33,682 nt of DNA from an uncultured Acidobacteriota bacterium (GCA_947259165.1 CAMYKY010000045.1:1-33682), one strand, 5' to 3'. Positions 25,343 to 32,798 are shown, counted from the stretch's first letter. Notes: generated from the letters alone by a model not told the origin. Translations and numbers: made by a program.

Positions 25343-26349
25343 GGATCGAGGTCTCGAGCGGCCGGAAAGCCGGGGATGCTCTCCGCGTTGTCGATCGCGC
25401 TCAGGATCGCGTCACTGACCGCTTCCGCTGCAAGAGCGCCCACGACGGAAAGACTCACCTCCCCTTCGAAGTTGCCAAGCGCGAGAGCAAAAATCGTATC
25501 CCCGTCCGACGGCGTGTGTGCCGGAACAATCGCGCGCGCGAGTCCGTCGTGAGCCATCTGAGCGACTTTGGCGGCTTGAGTCTTCGTGAGGCGGGCGTTC
25601 GTCGCGACCACTCCTATCGTCGTGTTGCGACCGCGCCGCCCCCGACCGAGCGCGCCCGAGCGGAGTAGCAACCGCGCATCGACGAGGCTCGAGCCGTCCT
25701 CAGAGCGGACACCAGCGACCACCCGCCCCGTCGAAGGATCGATCACGTCGCCCACCGCGTTCACCGCGATGAGCGCGGCGACAATCAGGCCGTTGGGAAG
25801 CTCAATCGCCGCGGTCCCTACGCCGCCTGTCATACTTCGTCCCGGCCCCCCGCTTTTTCCGACCGTGGCCCCTGCGCCGGCTCCGACGTTACCTTCAGCG
25901 ATGATTCCGGAGCTCGCCGTGCGCGCTGCCTGAAAACCGCAGTCCGCTCCGGGCCGGATATTCGGCTTCCCGCCGACGCCCAGATCGAACAAGATAGCGG
26001 CAGGGACGATCGGCACTTTGGCGATACCCACGTCGAAGCCAACACCTCTCTCTTCGAGATAGCGCACGACGCCGGACGCAGAGTCGAGTCCGAACGCGCT
26101 GCCGCCGGAGAGCACGACCGCATGCACCTTCTCGACGGTGTTCACCGGATCGAGAAGGGCTACCTCACGGGTGCCTGGCGCGGAGCCGCGGACGTCGACA
26201 CCCGCGACCGCGCCGGCCTCGGTGAGGACGACCGTGCACCCGGTAGGCCGCTCCGAAAGCGTGTGGTGACCGACACGAACGCCGTCGATCAAGGTCAATC
26301 CGGAGCCATCGGCTAAGGCGAGCGCGGTTACGAGTCCCAGCAAATTCAC
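25339..26349 (-). CDS. P1 family (DmpA-like) aminopeptidase, N-terminal nucleophile type
   Basis: A peptidase of the DmpA/BapA family, about 336 residues from the GTG at 26349. Family blocks are GVRVGHHTL, VVLSGGSAFGLDSASGV, the GNVGAGAGATVGK segment, and GRNTTIGVVATNARLT, where self-cleavage before Thr in the NT(T) pair would create the active nucleophile. Members release N-terminal D- or beta-amino acids or L-residues from short peptides. The frame stays open to 26625, but that reaches across the start of the divergent M20 gene, so I place the start at GTG 26349, which begins a short hydrophobic stretch (VNLLGLVTALALA) that may export it. TTG 26400 is an alternative. Confidence 0.83.
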   Translation of the reverse strand: MNLLGLVTALALADGSGLTLIDGVRVGHHTLSERPTGCTVVLTEAGAVAGVDVRGSAPGTREVALLDPVNTVEKVHAVVLSGGSAFGLDSASGVVRYLEERGVGFDVGIAKVPIVPAAILFDLGVGGKPNIRPGADCGFQAARTASSGIIAEGNVGAGAGATVGKSGGPGRSMTGGVGTAAIELPNGLIVAALIAVNAVGDVIDPSTGRVVAGVRSEDGSSLVDARLLLRSGALGRGRRGRNTTIGVVATNARLTKTQAAKVAQMAHDGLARAIVPAHTPSDGDTIFALALGNFEGEVSLSVVGALAAEAVSDAILSAIDNAESIPGFPAARDLDP

Positions 26350-26421
26350 CCGGCGATTCTGATCGGGTGCGACATCAAAAGCAAGCGACGTCGACAATGG
26401 GATATTCTCTGCCGTGAACAC

Positions 26422-27690
26422 ATGAGCTCTTACTCCGATAAAATTCTGGTCGAGGTCGACAACGCGCGCGACGAGATCGTCGATTTCGCCGCGGATTTGA
26501 TCCGTATCCCGACCATCAACCCGCCGGGCGACGCGTATCACGACGCCTCTCACTTCATGGGAGACCGGCTCATCGATCTCGGCTTCGACGTTGACTACGT
26601 CGTCGCCTCCGATCATCCCGACCACTCGGACGCTTTTCCGCGCGTGAACGTGATCGGTCGACGCCGCGGAATTTCAGATCGACCCCTGATACACCTGAAC
26701 GGACACATCGACGTCGTGCCACCGGGGTCGGGGTGGACCGTGGATCCGTTTGCAGGGATCGTGAAAGACGGGAAGCTCTTCGGACGCGGCTCCTGCGATA
26801 TGAAAGCCGGCATCGCCGCCGCTGTCTACGCCGCGGAGGCCGTTCGCCGCGCGGGGGTTCCGCTCGCGGGGAGCATCGAGCTCAGTGGTACGGTTGACGA
26901 AGAGAGCGGCGGGTTCGCGGGAGCCGCGTTTTTATGCGAGCTAGGACGTATCTCGCAAGAGCGAACGGACTACGTCATTATTCCAGAACCGTTGAACGTC
27001 GACCGAATCTGCGTCGGCCATCGTGGCGTCTACTGGTTCAAAATCACGGCCCACGGCCGCATCGCCCACGGCAGCATGCCTTTTCTCGGTGAGAGCGCAA
27101 TCGACCGGATGAGCGAGCTCCTAGAAGTGATCCGGCGCGAGCTCAGGCCGGCTCTCGCTGAACGCATCACCGCAATACCGGTCGTACCTCCCGGAGCTCG
27201 GCACGCAACGCTCAACGTCAACGCAATCACCGGAGGCCAGGCGGGGCACATGCCACAAAGTCCCTGCGTCGCCGATCGCTGTGAGGCGATTTTCGATCGA
27301 CGTTTCCTGCAGGAAGAGGGCTTCGACGATACGAAAAAGGAGATTGAAACACTACTGAAGCGGCTCGCCCGAGGTGGAGGTCGCTACGATCTCGAAGACC
27401 TCATGATCGTGCACCCTGTGGAAGCGCCGCGAGACTCACCCGTCATCGCTTCGCTTGCGAGCTCGATCGACGCCGTGCTCGGCAAGAAGGCCGAGAGCAT
27501 CGCAAGCCCGGGCACGTACGACCAAAAGCACGTCGCGCGGATCGCCGGCGTCGAGCATTGCGTCGCCTACGGACCCGGGATCTTGGAGCTTGCGCATCAA
27601 GTCGACGAGTATTGTGGGATTGACGATCTCGTCAACGCGACCAAAGTGATCGCGTTGACGATCGTCGATTTGGTGGGTTCGCGGTCCTAG
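26422..27690 (+). CDS. M20 family metallopeptidase (ArgE/DapE type)
   Basis: A 422-residue zinc-dependent amidohydrolase. Zinc ligands and catalytic residues of the M20 family are in place: His95 and Asp97 (HLNGHIDVVP), Asp126 (GRGSCDMKAG), the catalytic Glu160-Glu161 pair (TVDEESGG) and a C-terminal His in the GILELAHQVDEYC block. A dimerisation domain lies between (HGRIAHGSMPFLGESAI). The family includes acetylornithine deacetylase and succinyl-diaminopimelate desuccinylase; the adjacent P1 peptidase and symporter make a role in degrading N-acylated amino acids or peptides more likely than a biosynthetic one, but this is inference. The ATG has no ribosome binding site. Confidence 0.88.
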   Translation: MSSYSDKILVEVDNARDEIVDFAADLIRIPTINPPGDAYHDASHFMGDRLIDLGFDVDYVVASDHPDHSDAFPRVNVIGRRRGISDRPLIHLNGHIDVVPPGSGWTVDPFAGIVKDGKLFGRGSCDMKAGIAAAVYAAEAVRRAGVPLAGSIELSGTVDEESGGFAGAAFLCELGRISQERTDYVIIPEPLNVDRICVGHRGVYWFKITAHGRIAHGSMPFLGESAIDRMSELLEVIRRELRPALAERITAIPVVPPGARHATLNVNAITGGQAGHMPQSPCVADRCEAIFDRRFLQEEGFDDTKKEIETLLKRLARGGGRYDLEDLMIVHPVEAPRDSPVIASLASSIDAVLGKKAESIASPGTYDQKHVARIAGVEHCVAYGPGILELAHQVDEYCGIDDLVNATKVIALTIVDLVGSRS

Positions 27691-27779
27691 TGGACTAGTG
27701 CACGAACCCGCTGATCCTGTCGGTAAATTCCTGGCCCTTTTCGGCGCTGACAGTGTTGCGAGCATCGTTGCAGTTCGGC

Positions 27780-28583
27780 CTACGGCCTATCCCTCCCGCT
27801 CGACAAGCTCGCTGCGGAAGGCGGCAAATATCTAGATATGAATTCGTCGGAGCGAGAGAGAGCCGTCGAGCCGGGCTCAGGCACCCTCGAACTACGCCGG
27901 CCGGTGAAAAGCCAGTCCTGGTAGCCGTCAGCGTCCACGAAATCGCCGCCGCTGCCGGTTTCACGGACCTTGAGCCATCCCCAGCCCGATATCCCGACGA
28001 AACCACGATGGCCCGAGTCGTCGTCTTCATTGCCGACGCGCAGGCTGTTGACGTAGCCCCCTTTTTTGTCCATGAGATCCCACATCGTGACGCTCGGAAA
28101 CGGGTCCCCGCCTGTGGTCGACATGAACTCGAGCGTACCAATTTGGTCACCCGTCTCACCCGGCCGACCGACATCTTGGAGACCGGAATCGTCGCCGTCA
28201 CCGTTTTTCTCGACGACGTCGGCCATGTCGTACGTCACATCGAATTTGTAGAGACCGTCGAAAAGATTGTTTTTGCGGCCTCCGCTGCCGTCGTGCTCCC
28301 CACCGAAAGCGGTTCCAAAGATCCGGATCGCGCTTCCGCTGTAGTTCATGAACATGCCGCAGTCGGCGCATTCGAAGTCGAACGTAAACGGATCACTGCC
28401 CGGGAACAGGTTGTCTAGGCGCGCGCCGTACGTCGGGGTCCTGGCGTTACCGTCGGGATGATTCCCGAGATCATACAACCCGGTCTCGAACAAGACCGGC
28501 GGCGTGGCCAAGACCGATCTAGCCAAAAGAAAAGTAATCCCCAACAATGCAGCTGTCAGCCTGCAAAGAACTATCCGGCGCAT
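27780..28583 (-). CDS. Secreted PEP-CTERM-like protein with its sorting tail lost
   Basis: A 267-residue protein with a signal peptide (about 1-26) and an acidic, glycine-rich beta-type body, including ECADCGMFMNYSGSAIRIFG and NGDGDDSG, which looks like an exosortase substrate. Near the end it reads VPEPGSTAL (234-242), the exact opening of a PEP-CTERM sorting signal. Normally a membrane helix and Arg cluster follow; here 25 unrelated hydrophilic residues follow and then a stop. The change occurs at an AT-rich patch with a 12-base perfect palindrome (27828-27839). The protein would be secreted but not anchored or sorted. A GGGGAAG ribosome binding site precedes the ATG. Confidence 0.65.
   Translation of the reverse strand: MRRIVLCRLTAALLGITFLLARSVLATPPVLFETGLYDLGNHPDGNARTPTYGARLDNLFPGSDPFTFDFECADCGMFMNYSGSAIRIFGTAFGGEHDGSGGRKNNLFDGLYKFDVTYDMADVVEKNGDGDDSGLQDVGRPGETGDQIGTLEFMSTTGGDPFPSVTMWDLMDKKGGYVNSLRVGNEDDDSGHRGFVGISGWGWLKVRETGSGGDFVDADGYQDWLFTGRRSSRVPEPGSTALSRSDEFISRYLPPSAASLSSGRDRP
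27798..27871. repeat. Inverted-repeat segment at the broken PEP-CTERM tail
   Basis: Arms GCTCGAC (27798-27804) and GTCGAGC (27865-27871) flank a stretch that contains the perfect palindrome ATATCTAGATAT (27828-27839) followed by GAATTC. The composition is more AT-rich than its surroundings. It replaces the expected sorting helix codons. It could be a small non-coding insertion; no transposase or target duplication is visible. Confidence 0.4.
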
Positions 28584-28885
28584 TCTTCCCCCCTCGAGTC
28601 TCTCTGTACTAAATACTCAAGGCACCCAAAACTTAACGTCTGTTGTGCAAGTCTCCTGCCCACTTCCGTAACCGGTGGCTGCTGAATTGTTTAGGCACGA
28701 AGCGCGACCGTAGTCGCCCGGGTCAATGTCAATTCTCCCGAACGGTGGTGACCGCGAAACCTGGACAACCATCTGACTGACAACGACTTAGTCGAATATC
28801 CCGGAGCGTAAGCGAATTCGACAATCGCATTCTGCTTGTCAACCAACCCTCGGATCCCCTATAACCAGTAGCGAACCCGTCGAGC
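28584..28885. other. 302-base divergent intergenic region
   Basis: No credible coding sequence. It separates the PEP-CTERM-like gene (minus) from the antiporter gene (plus). A short hairpin, GCGAC-CGTA-GTCGC, lies near 28708-28721. The right end has a good promoter for the antiporter gene. The left end, which should hold the promoter for the minus-strand gene, has AT-rich bases near 28605-28635 but no convincing boxes. Confidence 0.6.
28836..28865 (+). promoter_or_regulatory. Sigma-70-like promoter of the antiporter gene
   Basis: TTGTCA (28836-28841), an 18-base spacer and TATAAC (28860-28865). Transcription would begin near 28871, about 15 bases before the GTG at 28886. This is the best promoter match in the window. 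Confidence 0.6.
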
Positions 28886-30040
28886 GTGGAACAAGCAACT
28901 TCCCTCATCCTCATTGCGATGGCGGCATTCTGCCTGCCGCTCATCGCCGGACGGCTTCGTACGCCCGCCGTCGTGCTCGAGCTGTTGTTCGGCATTTGCG
29001 TTGGCCCCTTGACCGGATTGATCCACGGCTCCGAGCTGCTCGATCTTCTCGCGCGCCTCGGATTGTTTCTCCTGATGTTCCTGGCCGGTTTCGAAATCGA
29101 TGTCCGGGCGCTCGAGCGGCAAGGCCACCACCGACTCCTCATGCTGGTCGGGGTGTTCTTGTTGACCCTCGTCGTCGCGCACTGGTTTACCGCGCGACTC
29201 GGCTACGGGGCGTTCATGACTCTGGTGCTCGCCACGACCTCCGTCGGCCTCGTCGTCCCGACCCTTCGCAATACCCGGAGAACGGCGACCCGGCTCGGTC
29301 AGTACGTTTTGATTTCTGCGATCATGGCGGACTTTCTGACGCTGGTGCTCGTGGCCGTACTCGCCCTGGTCGAACGACACGGCGTGAGTCTCGAGCTATT
29401 ACAAATGCCGGCGCTGTTCATCGCGGTGATCGTCGTCTTACGGAGCCTGAGACTCGCAGTGTGGTGGTTTCCAGAACGGTTTCGGCGTTTGTTCTCCACG
29501 GATGACCCGGAAGAGCTCGGGATGAGAGCCGCGTTGGCGCTCATGCTCGTGTTCGTCGGCCTATCGATCGCGCTCGATATCGAACCCATCCTGGGTGCGT
29601 TTCTCGCGGGCAGCGTGTTCGCTGTCGTGTTTCGTAGCCGCGGAGTTCTAGAGCACCAACTGAGTGGATTTTCGTACGGCTTCCTGATCCCAATTTTTTT
29701 CATCAACGTCGGACTCCGCTTCGAGATCACGCTACTGCGAGACCCAGCTATCCTGGGTCAAGCCCTCGCAATCATCGGCGCGGCTTTCGCGGTCAAGATC
29801 ATCCCGAGCCTGGTATTCGCCTTCAGAGGATTCAAGATGCGCGAAGTCCTGGCTGCCGGTGTCCTCTTGTCGGCCCGGTTGAGCTTGATCATCGCGGTCG
29901 CCACCGTGGGAGTCGAGCTCGGCTTCTTGACCAATCAAGAGCGCGCCATTGCCATCCTGCTGGCAGCGGTGAGCTCCACGGTCGCGCCCACCGCGTTTCG
30001 GGCACTTGCGCCGCCGCTTCCCCCCGACCCAGCGACGTGA
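28886..30040 (+). CDS. CPA2 family cation:proton antiporter (KefB/NapA-like)
   Basis: A 384-residue integral membrane protein with about 11-12 helices and no soluble tail. CPA2 hallmarks are LELLFGICVGP (about 31-41) in helix 2, FLAGFEIDVRAL (65-76), LATTSVGLVVPTLR (about 114-127) in the core region of unwound helices, and IFFINVGLRFEI (about 271-282). The NhaA/NapA-type double-Asp pair is not obvious, so the exchange is more likely electroneutral (K+ or Na+ for H+). No RCK/TrkA-N gating domain is attached, unlike KefB. The start is GTG 28886 behind a good promoter. Confidence 0.85.
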   Translation: MEQATSLILIAMAAFCLPLIAGRLRTPAVVLELLFGICVGPLTGLIHGSELLDLLARLGLFLLMFLAGFEIDVRALERQGHHRLLMLVGVFLLTLVVAHWFTARLGYGAFMTLVLATTSVGLVVPTLRNTRRTATRLGQYVLISAIMADFLTLVLVAVLALVERHGVSLELLQMPALFIAVIVVLRSLRLAVWWFPERFRRLFSTDDPEELGMRAALALMLVFVGLSIALDIEPILGAFLAGSVFAVVFRSRGVLEHQLSGFSYGFLIPIFFINVGLRFEITLLRDPAILGQALAIIGAAFAVKIIPSLVFAFRGFKMREVLAAGVLLSARLSLIIAVATVGVELGFLTNQERAIAILLAAVSSTVAPTAFRALAPPLPPDPAT

Positions 30041-30095
30041 AAGTGATATCATGCGACATTCTGCGGCGCTCCAATGCCGCCCCAAGGAGGCTCTC

Positions 30096-31346
30096 ATGAA
30101 CTCTCGCCGATCATTCCTAAAAGAAATCGCTGCTGGTGCAGCCGTATTCCCGTTTGCCGTGGAGGCAGCCCGAGCTGGGGAGAGCCTCGCCGCAACGTCG
30201 GCCGAGGGCGAGGAGTACTGGCAACTCGTCCGCGCGCAATTCTCGTTCGGCGAAGACAAAGTGCCGATGAACGCGGCGAACTTGTGTCCGTCGTCCCGCG
30301 CCGTGACCGAACGCGTCAGTGAGCTGACAGCCGACATCGATCACGACTGCAGCTCTCAAAACCGTGCGAAGTTCAACCAGCTGCGTGAAGAGTCCCGCGA
30401 AAAAGTCGCCAAGCAGATGGGCGTCAGCGCCGACGAGATCGCCCTCGTTCGGAACACGAGCGAGTCCAACAACACGATCAACAACGGGCTTGCGCTCAAC
30501 GAAGGGGACGAGGTCTTGCTCTGGGACCAGAACCATCCGACGAACAACGTCGCATGGGACGTTCGCGCGGCTCGCTTCGGTATCACCATCAAACGTGTTG
30601 CCACACCGAAGAACCCTGCCAACGTCCAGGAGTTGATCGATACGTTCACATCTGCCTTCACCGCGAAGACCAAGGTAGTGTCGATCACGCACGTCTCGAA
30701 TATCAGCGGCATCAAGCTCCCGGCTAAAGAAATCGTCGACGCGGCGCACGCGCGTGGCATCTACGCCCATGTCGACGGCGCTCAGAGCTGGGGCGCGCTC
30801 GAAGTCAATCTTCGCGAGTTGGGTTGCGACTCCTACTCCGCGTCAGCGCACAAATGGTTCATGGGACCCAAGGAAGCCGGCCTTCTCTACGTCAAGGCCG
30901 ACAACATCCCTCGCATCTGGCCCAATATCGTGGCTCCGGGATGGGGTGATGACGCCGATCCCGACCCGAGGGGCGCCCGCAAGTTCGAATCCCTCGGTCA
31001 GAGAGACGACGCGTGTCTCGCCGCCATTGGAACGACGGTCGACTTCCACAACTCGATCGGCGCTGCCCGAATCGAAGCCCGTATGGTGGAGCTCGCTACC
31101 GCGCTCAAGCAAGGTATCACTGCCGCCGGCCATACCCTCGTGACTCCGATGGCTCCCGAGCTGTCGGGTGGTGTTTGCATCACCGAGGTCCCTGCCGAAG
31201 CTCGTCGCGACGCCGTGAACCGGCTCTACGAGGAGCACGGCATTGCGAGCGCCGGTGCCGGTGGACTCCGAATCTGCCCCCACACGTACAACACGATGAA
31301 ACACGTGGAGCGCGCTGTGGCTGGGGTCAAAACCATCCTGGCGTAG
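30096..31346 (+). CDS. Tat-exported class V aminotransferase (PLP enzyme)
   Basis: A 416-residue pyridoxal-phosphate enzyme of the cysteine desulfurase/isopenicillin N epimerase group. PLP residues are visible: NTSESNN (120-126) phosphate/cofactor loop, ITHVSNISG (197-205), HVDGAQ with Asp227, and the Schiff-base Lys253 in SAHKWFMGPKEAG. A very strong AAGGAGG ribosome binding site lies 5 bases before the ATG at 30096; an upstream in-frame start at 30006 overlaps the antiporter gene. The N-terminus, NSRRSFLKEIAAGAAVFPFA, is a twin-arginine signal, so the folded holoenzyme goes to the periplasm. The reaction is unknown; no Cys loop typical of cysteine desulfurases is evident. Confidence 0.88.
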   Translation: MNSRRSFLKEIAAGAAVFPFAVEAARAGESLAATSAEGEEYWQLVRAQFSFGEDKVPMNAANLCPSSRAVTERVSELTADIDHDCSSQNRAKFNQLREESREKVAKQMGVSADEIALVRNTSESNNTINNGLALNEGDEVLLWDQNHPTNNVAWDVRAARFGITIKRVATPKNPANVQELIDTFTSAFTAKTKVVSITHVSNISGIKLPAKEIVDAAHARGIYAHVDGAQSWGALEVNLRELGCDSYSASAHKWFMGPKEAGLLYVKADNIPRIWPNIVAPGWGDDADPDPRGARKFESLGQRDDACLAAIGTTVDFHNSIGAARIEARMVELATALKQGITAAGHTLVTPMAPELSGGVCITEVPAEARRDAVNRLYEEHGIASAGAGGLRICPHTYNTMKHVERAVAGVKTILA

Positions 31347-31354
31347 CGGTTCTT

Positions 31355-31389
31355 CCCATTCCCGTTCCCGATTGCGTCGGGGACGGGGA
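31355..31389 (+). terminator. Hairpin built from inverted hexamer repeats
   Basis: CCCGTTCCCGA (31361-31371) pairs with TCGGGGACGGG (31377-31387), 11 pairs with one G-U, around a 5-base loop; two more pairs extend the base. The left arm is part of a CCCATT, CCCGTT, CCCGAT hexamer run. It starts 9 bases after the aminotransferase stop codon (the stem itself 12-15 bases after it). No U-run follows, so intrinsic termination would be weak. Confidence 0.5.
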
Positions 31390-31431
31390 CGGGTTCCACT
31401 CGAGCGCCAGACCCGTCACCCCGCCGCACGC

Positions 31432-31437
31432 TATAAT
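31432..31437 (+). promoter_or_regulatory. Putative -10 box of the second LolA-like gene
   Basis: Perfect TATAAT, 10 bases before the ATG at 31448; no Shine-Dalgarno between. Transcription would start at about 31444, giving an almost leaderless message. No -35 match. Confidence 0.5.
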
Positions 31438-31447
31438 TCGAGCATCG

Positions 31448-32257
31448 ATGCTCAAGGTATCTGCGTGCACCCTCGCGTTCGTCCTCGCGCCCGCACTCCT
31501 GTCTGCGCAGACTGAGCTCACCACTGACGACATCGTCCAAAGGGCGATCGACGCGCAGGAACGACACGAAGAGACGGGCAACGAGGTCAAGTACGACTAC
31601 GAGCTCGTGAGCGTGACCGAAAAGCTCGACGGCGACGGTGAGGTGGAAGACGTCGAACACCACCTCTATCGCAGCCATCACATCGAAGGGGTCGCCTACG
31701 AACGACTCGTCGAGAAAGATGGCCACGACCTCGACGCCAAGGATCGCAAGCGCGAAGAAAAGCGCGAAGAGAAGTTCCGAGACAAGCTTGCCCGAGGTGA
31801 AGCCAAGCACAACGACGCCGACGATCGCGTCGCGTTCAACGACGAACTGCTCGCGCGATATGACGTCCAGCCCATCGGTGTGCGTTTGCTCGCGGGACGT
31901 GAATGCCACATCCTTCGATTCGAGCCAAAACCGGGGAAGCTACCCGTGCGAAAAACCATCGACCGCGCCCTCAACAAGGCCGAAGGACTCCTGTGGGTCG
32001 ACACGGAGACGTTCGAGATTGCCCGCATCGAGTTCGAGCTGCGGGAAAGAGTGCGACTTTGGTCGGGCATGATGGGCTCGGTCTCGAGGATGTCGGGAAT
32101 GTTCCAACGCCAACGAATGTCGGACGGCGTTTGGCTGCCCGAACGCTTCGATTTCTACATGAAAGGGCGCATGCTCTTTCGCTCCATCCACGTGCGACAG
32201 AAAGTCGTCTGGGATGATTTCGAAAAGCGTGGCGAGACCCTCGCATCGAGTCAGTAG
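31448..32257 (+). CDS. Secreted LolA-like protein, paralog of the gene at 898
   Basis: A 269-residue protein with a signal peptide (about 1-20, ending LLSAQT). An acidic/basic helical section (LDAKDRKREEKREEKFRDKL, about 96-115) is followed by beta-rich sequence: CHILRFEPKPG, LLWVDTETFEIARIEFEL and WLPERFDFYMKGRMLFRS. The whole order follows the paralog at 898-1767, so both probably share a periplasmic lipid-binding-type fold. The ligand is unknown. It ends 21 bases before the selenocysteine peroxiredoxin, so the two are likely one transcript. Confidence 0.72.
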   Translation: MLKVSACTLAFVLAPALLSAQTELTTDDIVQRAIDAQERHEETGNEVKYDYELVSVTEKLDGDGEVEDVEHHLYRSHHIEGVAYERLVEKDGHDLDAKDRKREEKREEKFRDKLARGEAKHNDADDRVAFNDELLARYDVQPIGVRLLAGRECHILRFEPKPGKLPVRKTIDRALNKAEGLLWVDTETFEIARIEFELRERVRLWSGMMGSVSRMSGMFQRQRMSDGVWLPERFDFYMKGRMLFRSIHVRQKVVWDDFEKRGETLASSQ

Positions 32258-32278
32258 AGATTCATCAAGGAGATCCCA

Positions 32279-32722
32279 ATGATCGAACCCGGACAACCGG
32301 CTCCCCCATTCGAAGTTCAGGATCACCTAGGTAACACACTTCGCCTTTCCGATTTTCAAGGACACAACGTCGTGCTTTGGTTCTACCCCAAAGCCGATAC
32401 CCCCGGGTGAACGAGCGAAGGTTGCGGGTTCCGCGACAAACTCCAGCAATACACCGATAAGAACGTCAAGATTCTCGGCATCAGCTTCGATTCCGCTCAG
32501 GAGAATCGCGCGTTCGCCGAGAAGTTCGACTTCAACTTCCCGCTGCTGTGCGACACGTCGCGCGCGCTAGGGATGGCCTATGGCGCTTGCGACGACGAAA
32601 GTGCGCGCCACGCCAAGCGCATCAGCTATTGGATCGGCACCGATGGAGCTGTCAAAAAGGCATACCCGAACGTCGATGCTGCACGCCACCCAGACCAAAT
32701 CCTCAGCGATATAGAAGCGTAG
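32279..32722 (+). CDS. Selenocysteine-containing peroxiredoxin (BCP/PrxQ type), TGA read as Sec
   Basis: Read with one in-frame TGA (32408-32410) as selenocysteine, this gives a complete 147-residue thioredoxin-fold peroxidase. It starts MIEPGQPAPPFEVQD, then [23 protein letters not shown], where Sec44 takes the place of the peroxidatic Cys and Cys49 is the resolving residue in the C-x4-C spacing of PrxQ. Later ILGISFDS, FPLLCDTSRALGMAYGA and IGTDGAVKKAYPNV match the family closely. The frame is intact on both sides of the TGA, AAGGAG lies 8 bases before the ATG, and a SECIS-like hairpin follows the TGA. It reduces hydrogen peroxide and organic peroxides in the cytoplasm. Selenium use requires SelA, SelB, SelC and SelD, none of which lie in the window. 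A nonsense mutation of an ordinary peroxiredoxin is the alternative. Confidence 0.88.
32413..32443 (+). promoter_or_regulatory. Putative bacterial SECIS element
   Basis: Ten bases after the TGA, GTTGCGG (32421-32427) pairs with CCGCGAC (32431-32437) around the loop GTT; a lower GAG/CTC pairing (32413-32415, 32441-32443) closes an internal loop. Seven consecutive pairs and a GU at the apical loop, placed directly after the Sec codon within the coding region, match the position and shape of bacterial SECIS hairpins such as that of E. coli fdhF. Confidence 0.75.
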
Positions 32723-32737
32723 TCTTTTCCCGCGAAT

Positions 32738-32798
32738 CGTAGGCGCAACCCTACGCTGCAGCAAACGAGGTCGCCGACTCGTTTGCGCATAAATGCGT
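32738..32798 (+). terminator. Three tandem hairpins after the peroxiredoxin gene
   Basis: Hairpin 1 has arms CGTAGG (32738-32743) and CCTACG (32750-32755). Hairpin 2 has a perfect 9-bp stem, GCAAACGAG (32761-32769) with CTCGTTTGC (32778-32786). Hairpin 3 is CGCAT-AA-ATGCG at about 32786-32797. No U-run follows any of them, so they may stabilise or end the transcript in a Rho-dependent way. Confidence 0.5.

Noticed and set aside
26350-26625. N-terminal extension of the P1 peptidase frame
   Set aside because: It is antisense to the start of the M20 gene and the protein homology starts after it.
30978-31000. T-loop-like sequence GTTCGAATCCC suggesting a tRNA
   Set aside because: It lies within the aminotransferase codons (KFESL) and no cloverleaf can be built around it.
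32408-32410. Peroxiredoxin as a pseudogene by nonsense mutation
   Set aside because: The TGA is exactly at the peroxidatic Cys, the rest is undamaged, the ribosome binding site is strong, and a SECIS-like stem follows; selenocysteine explains all four.
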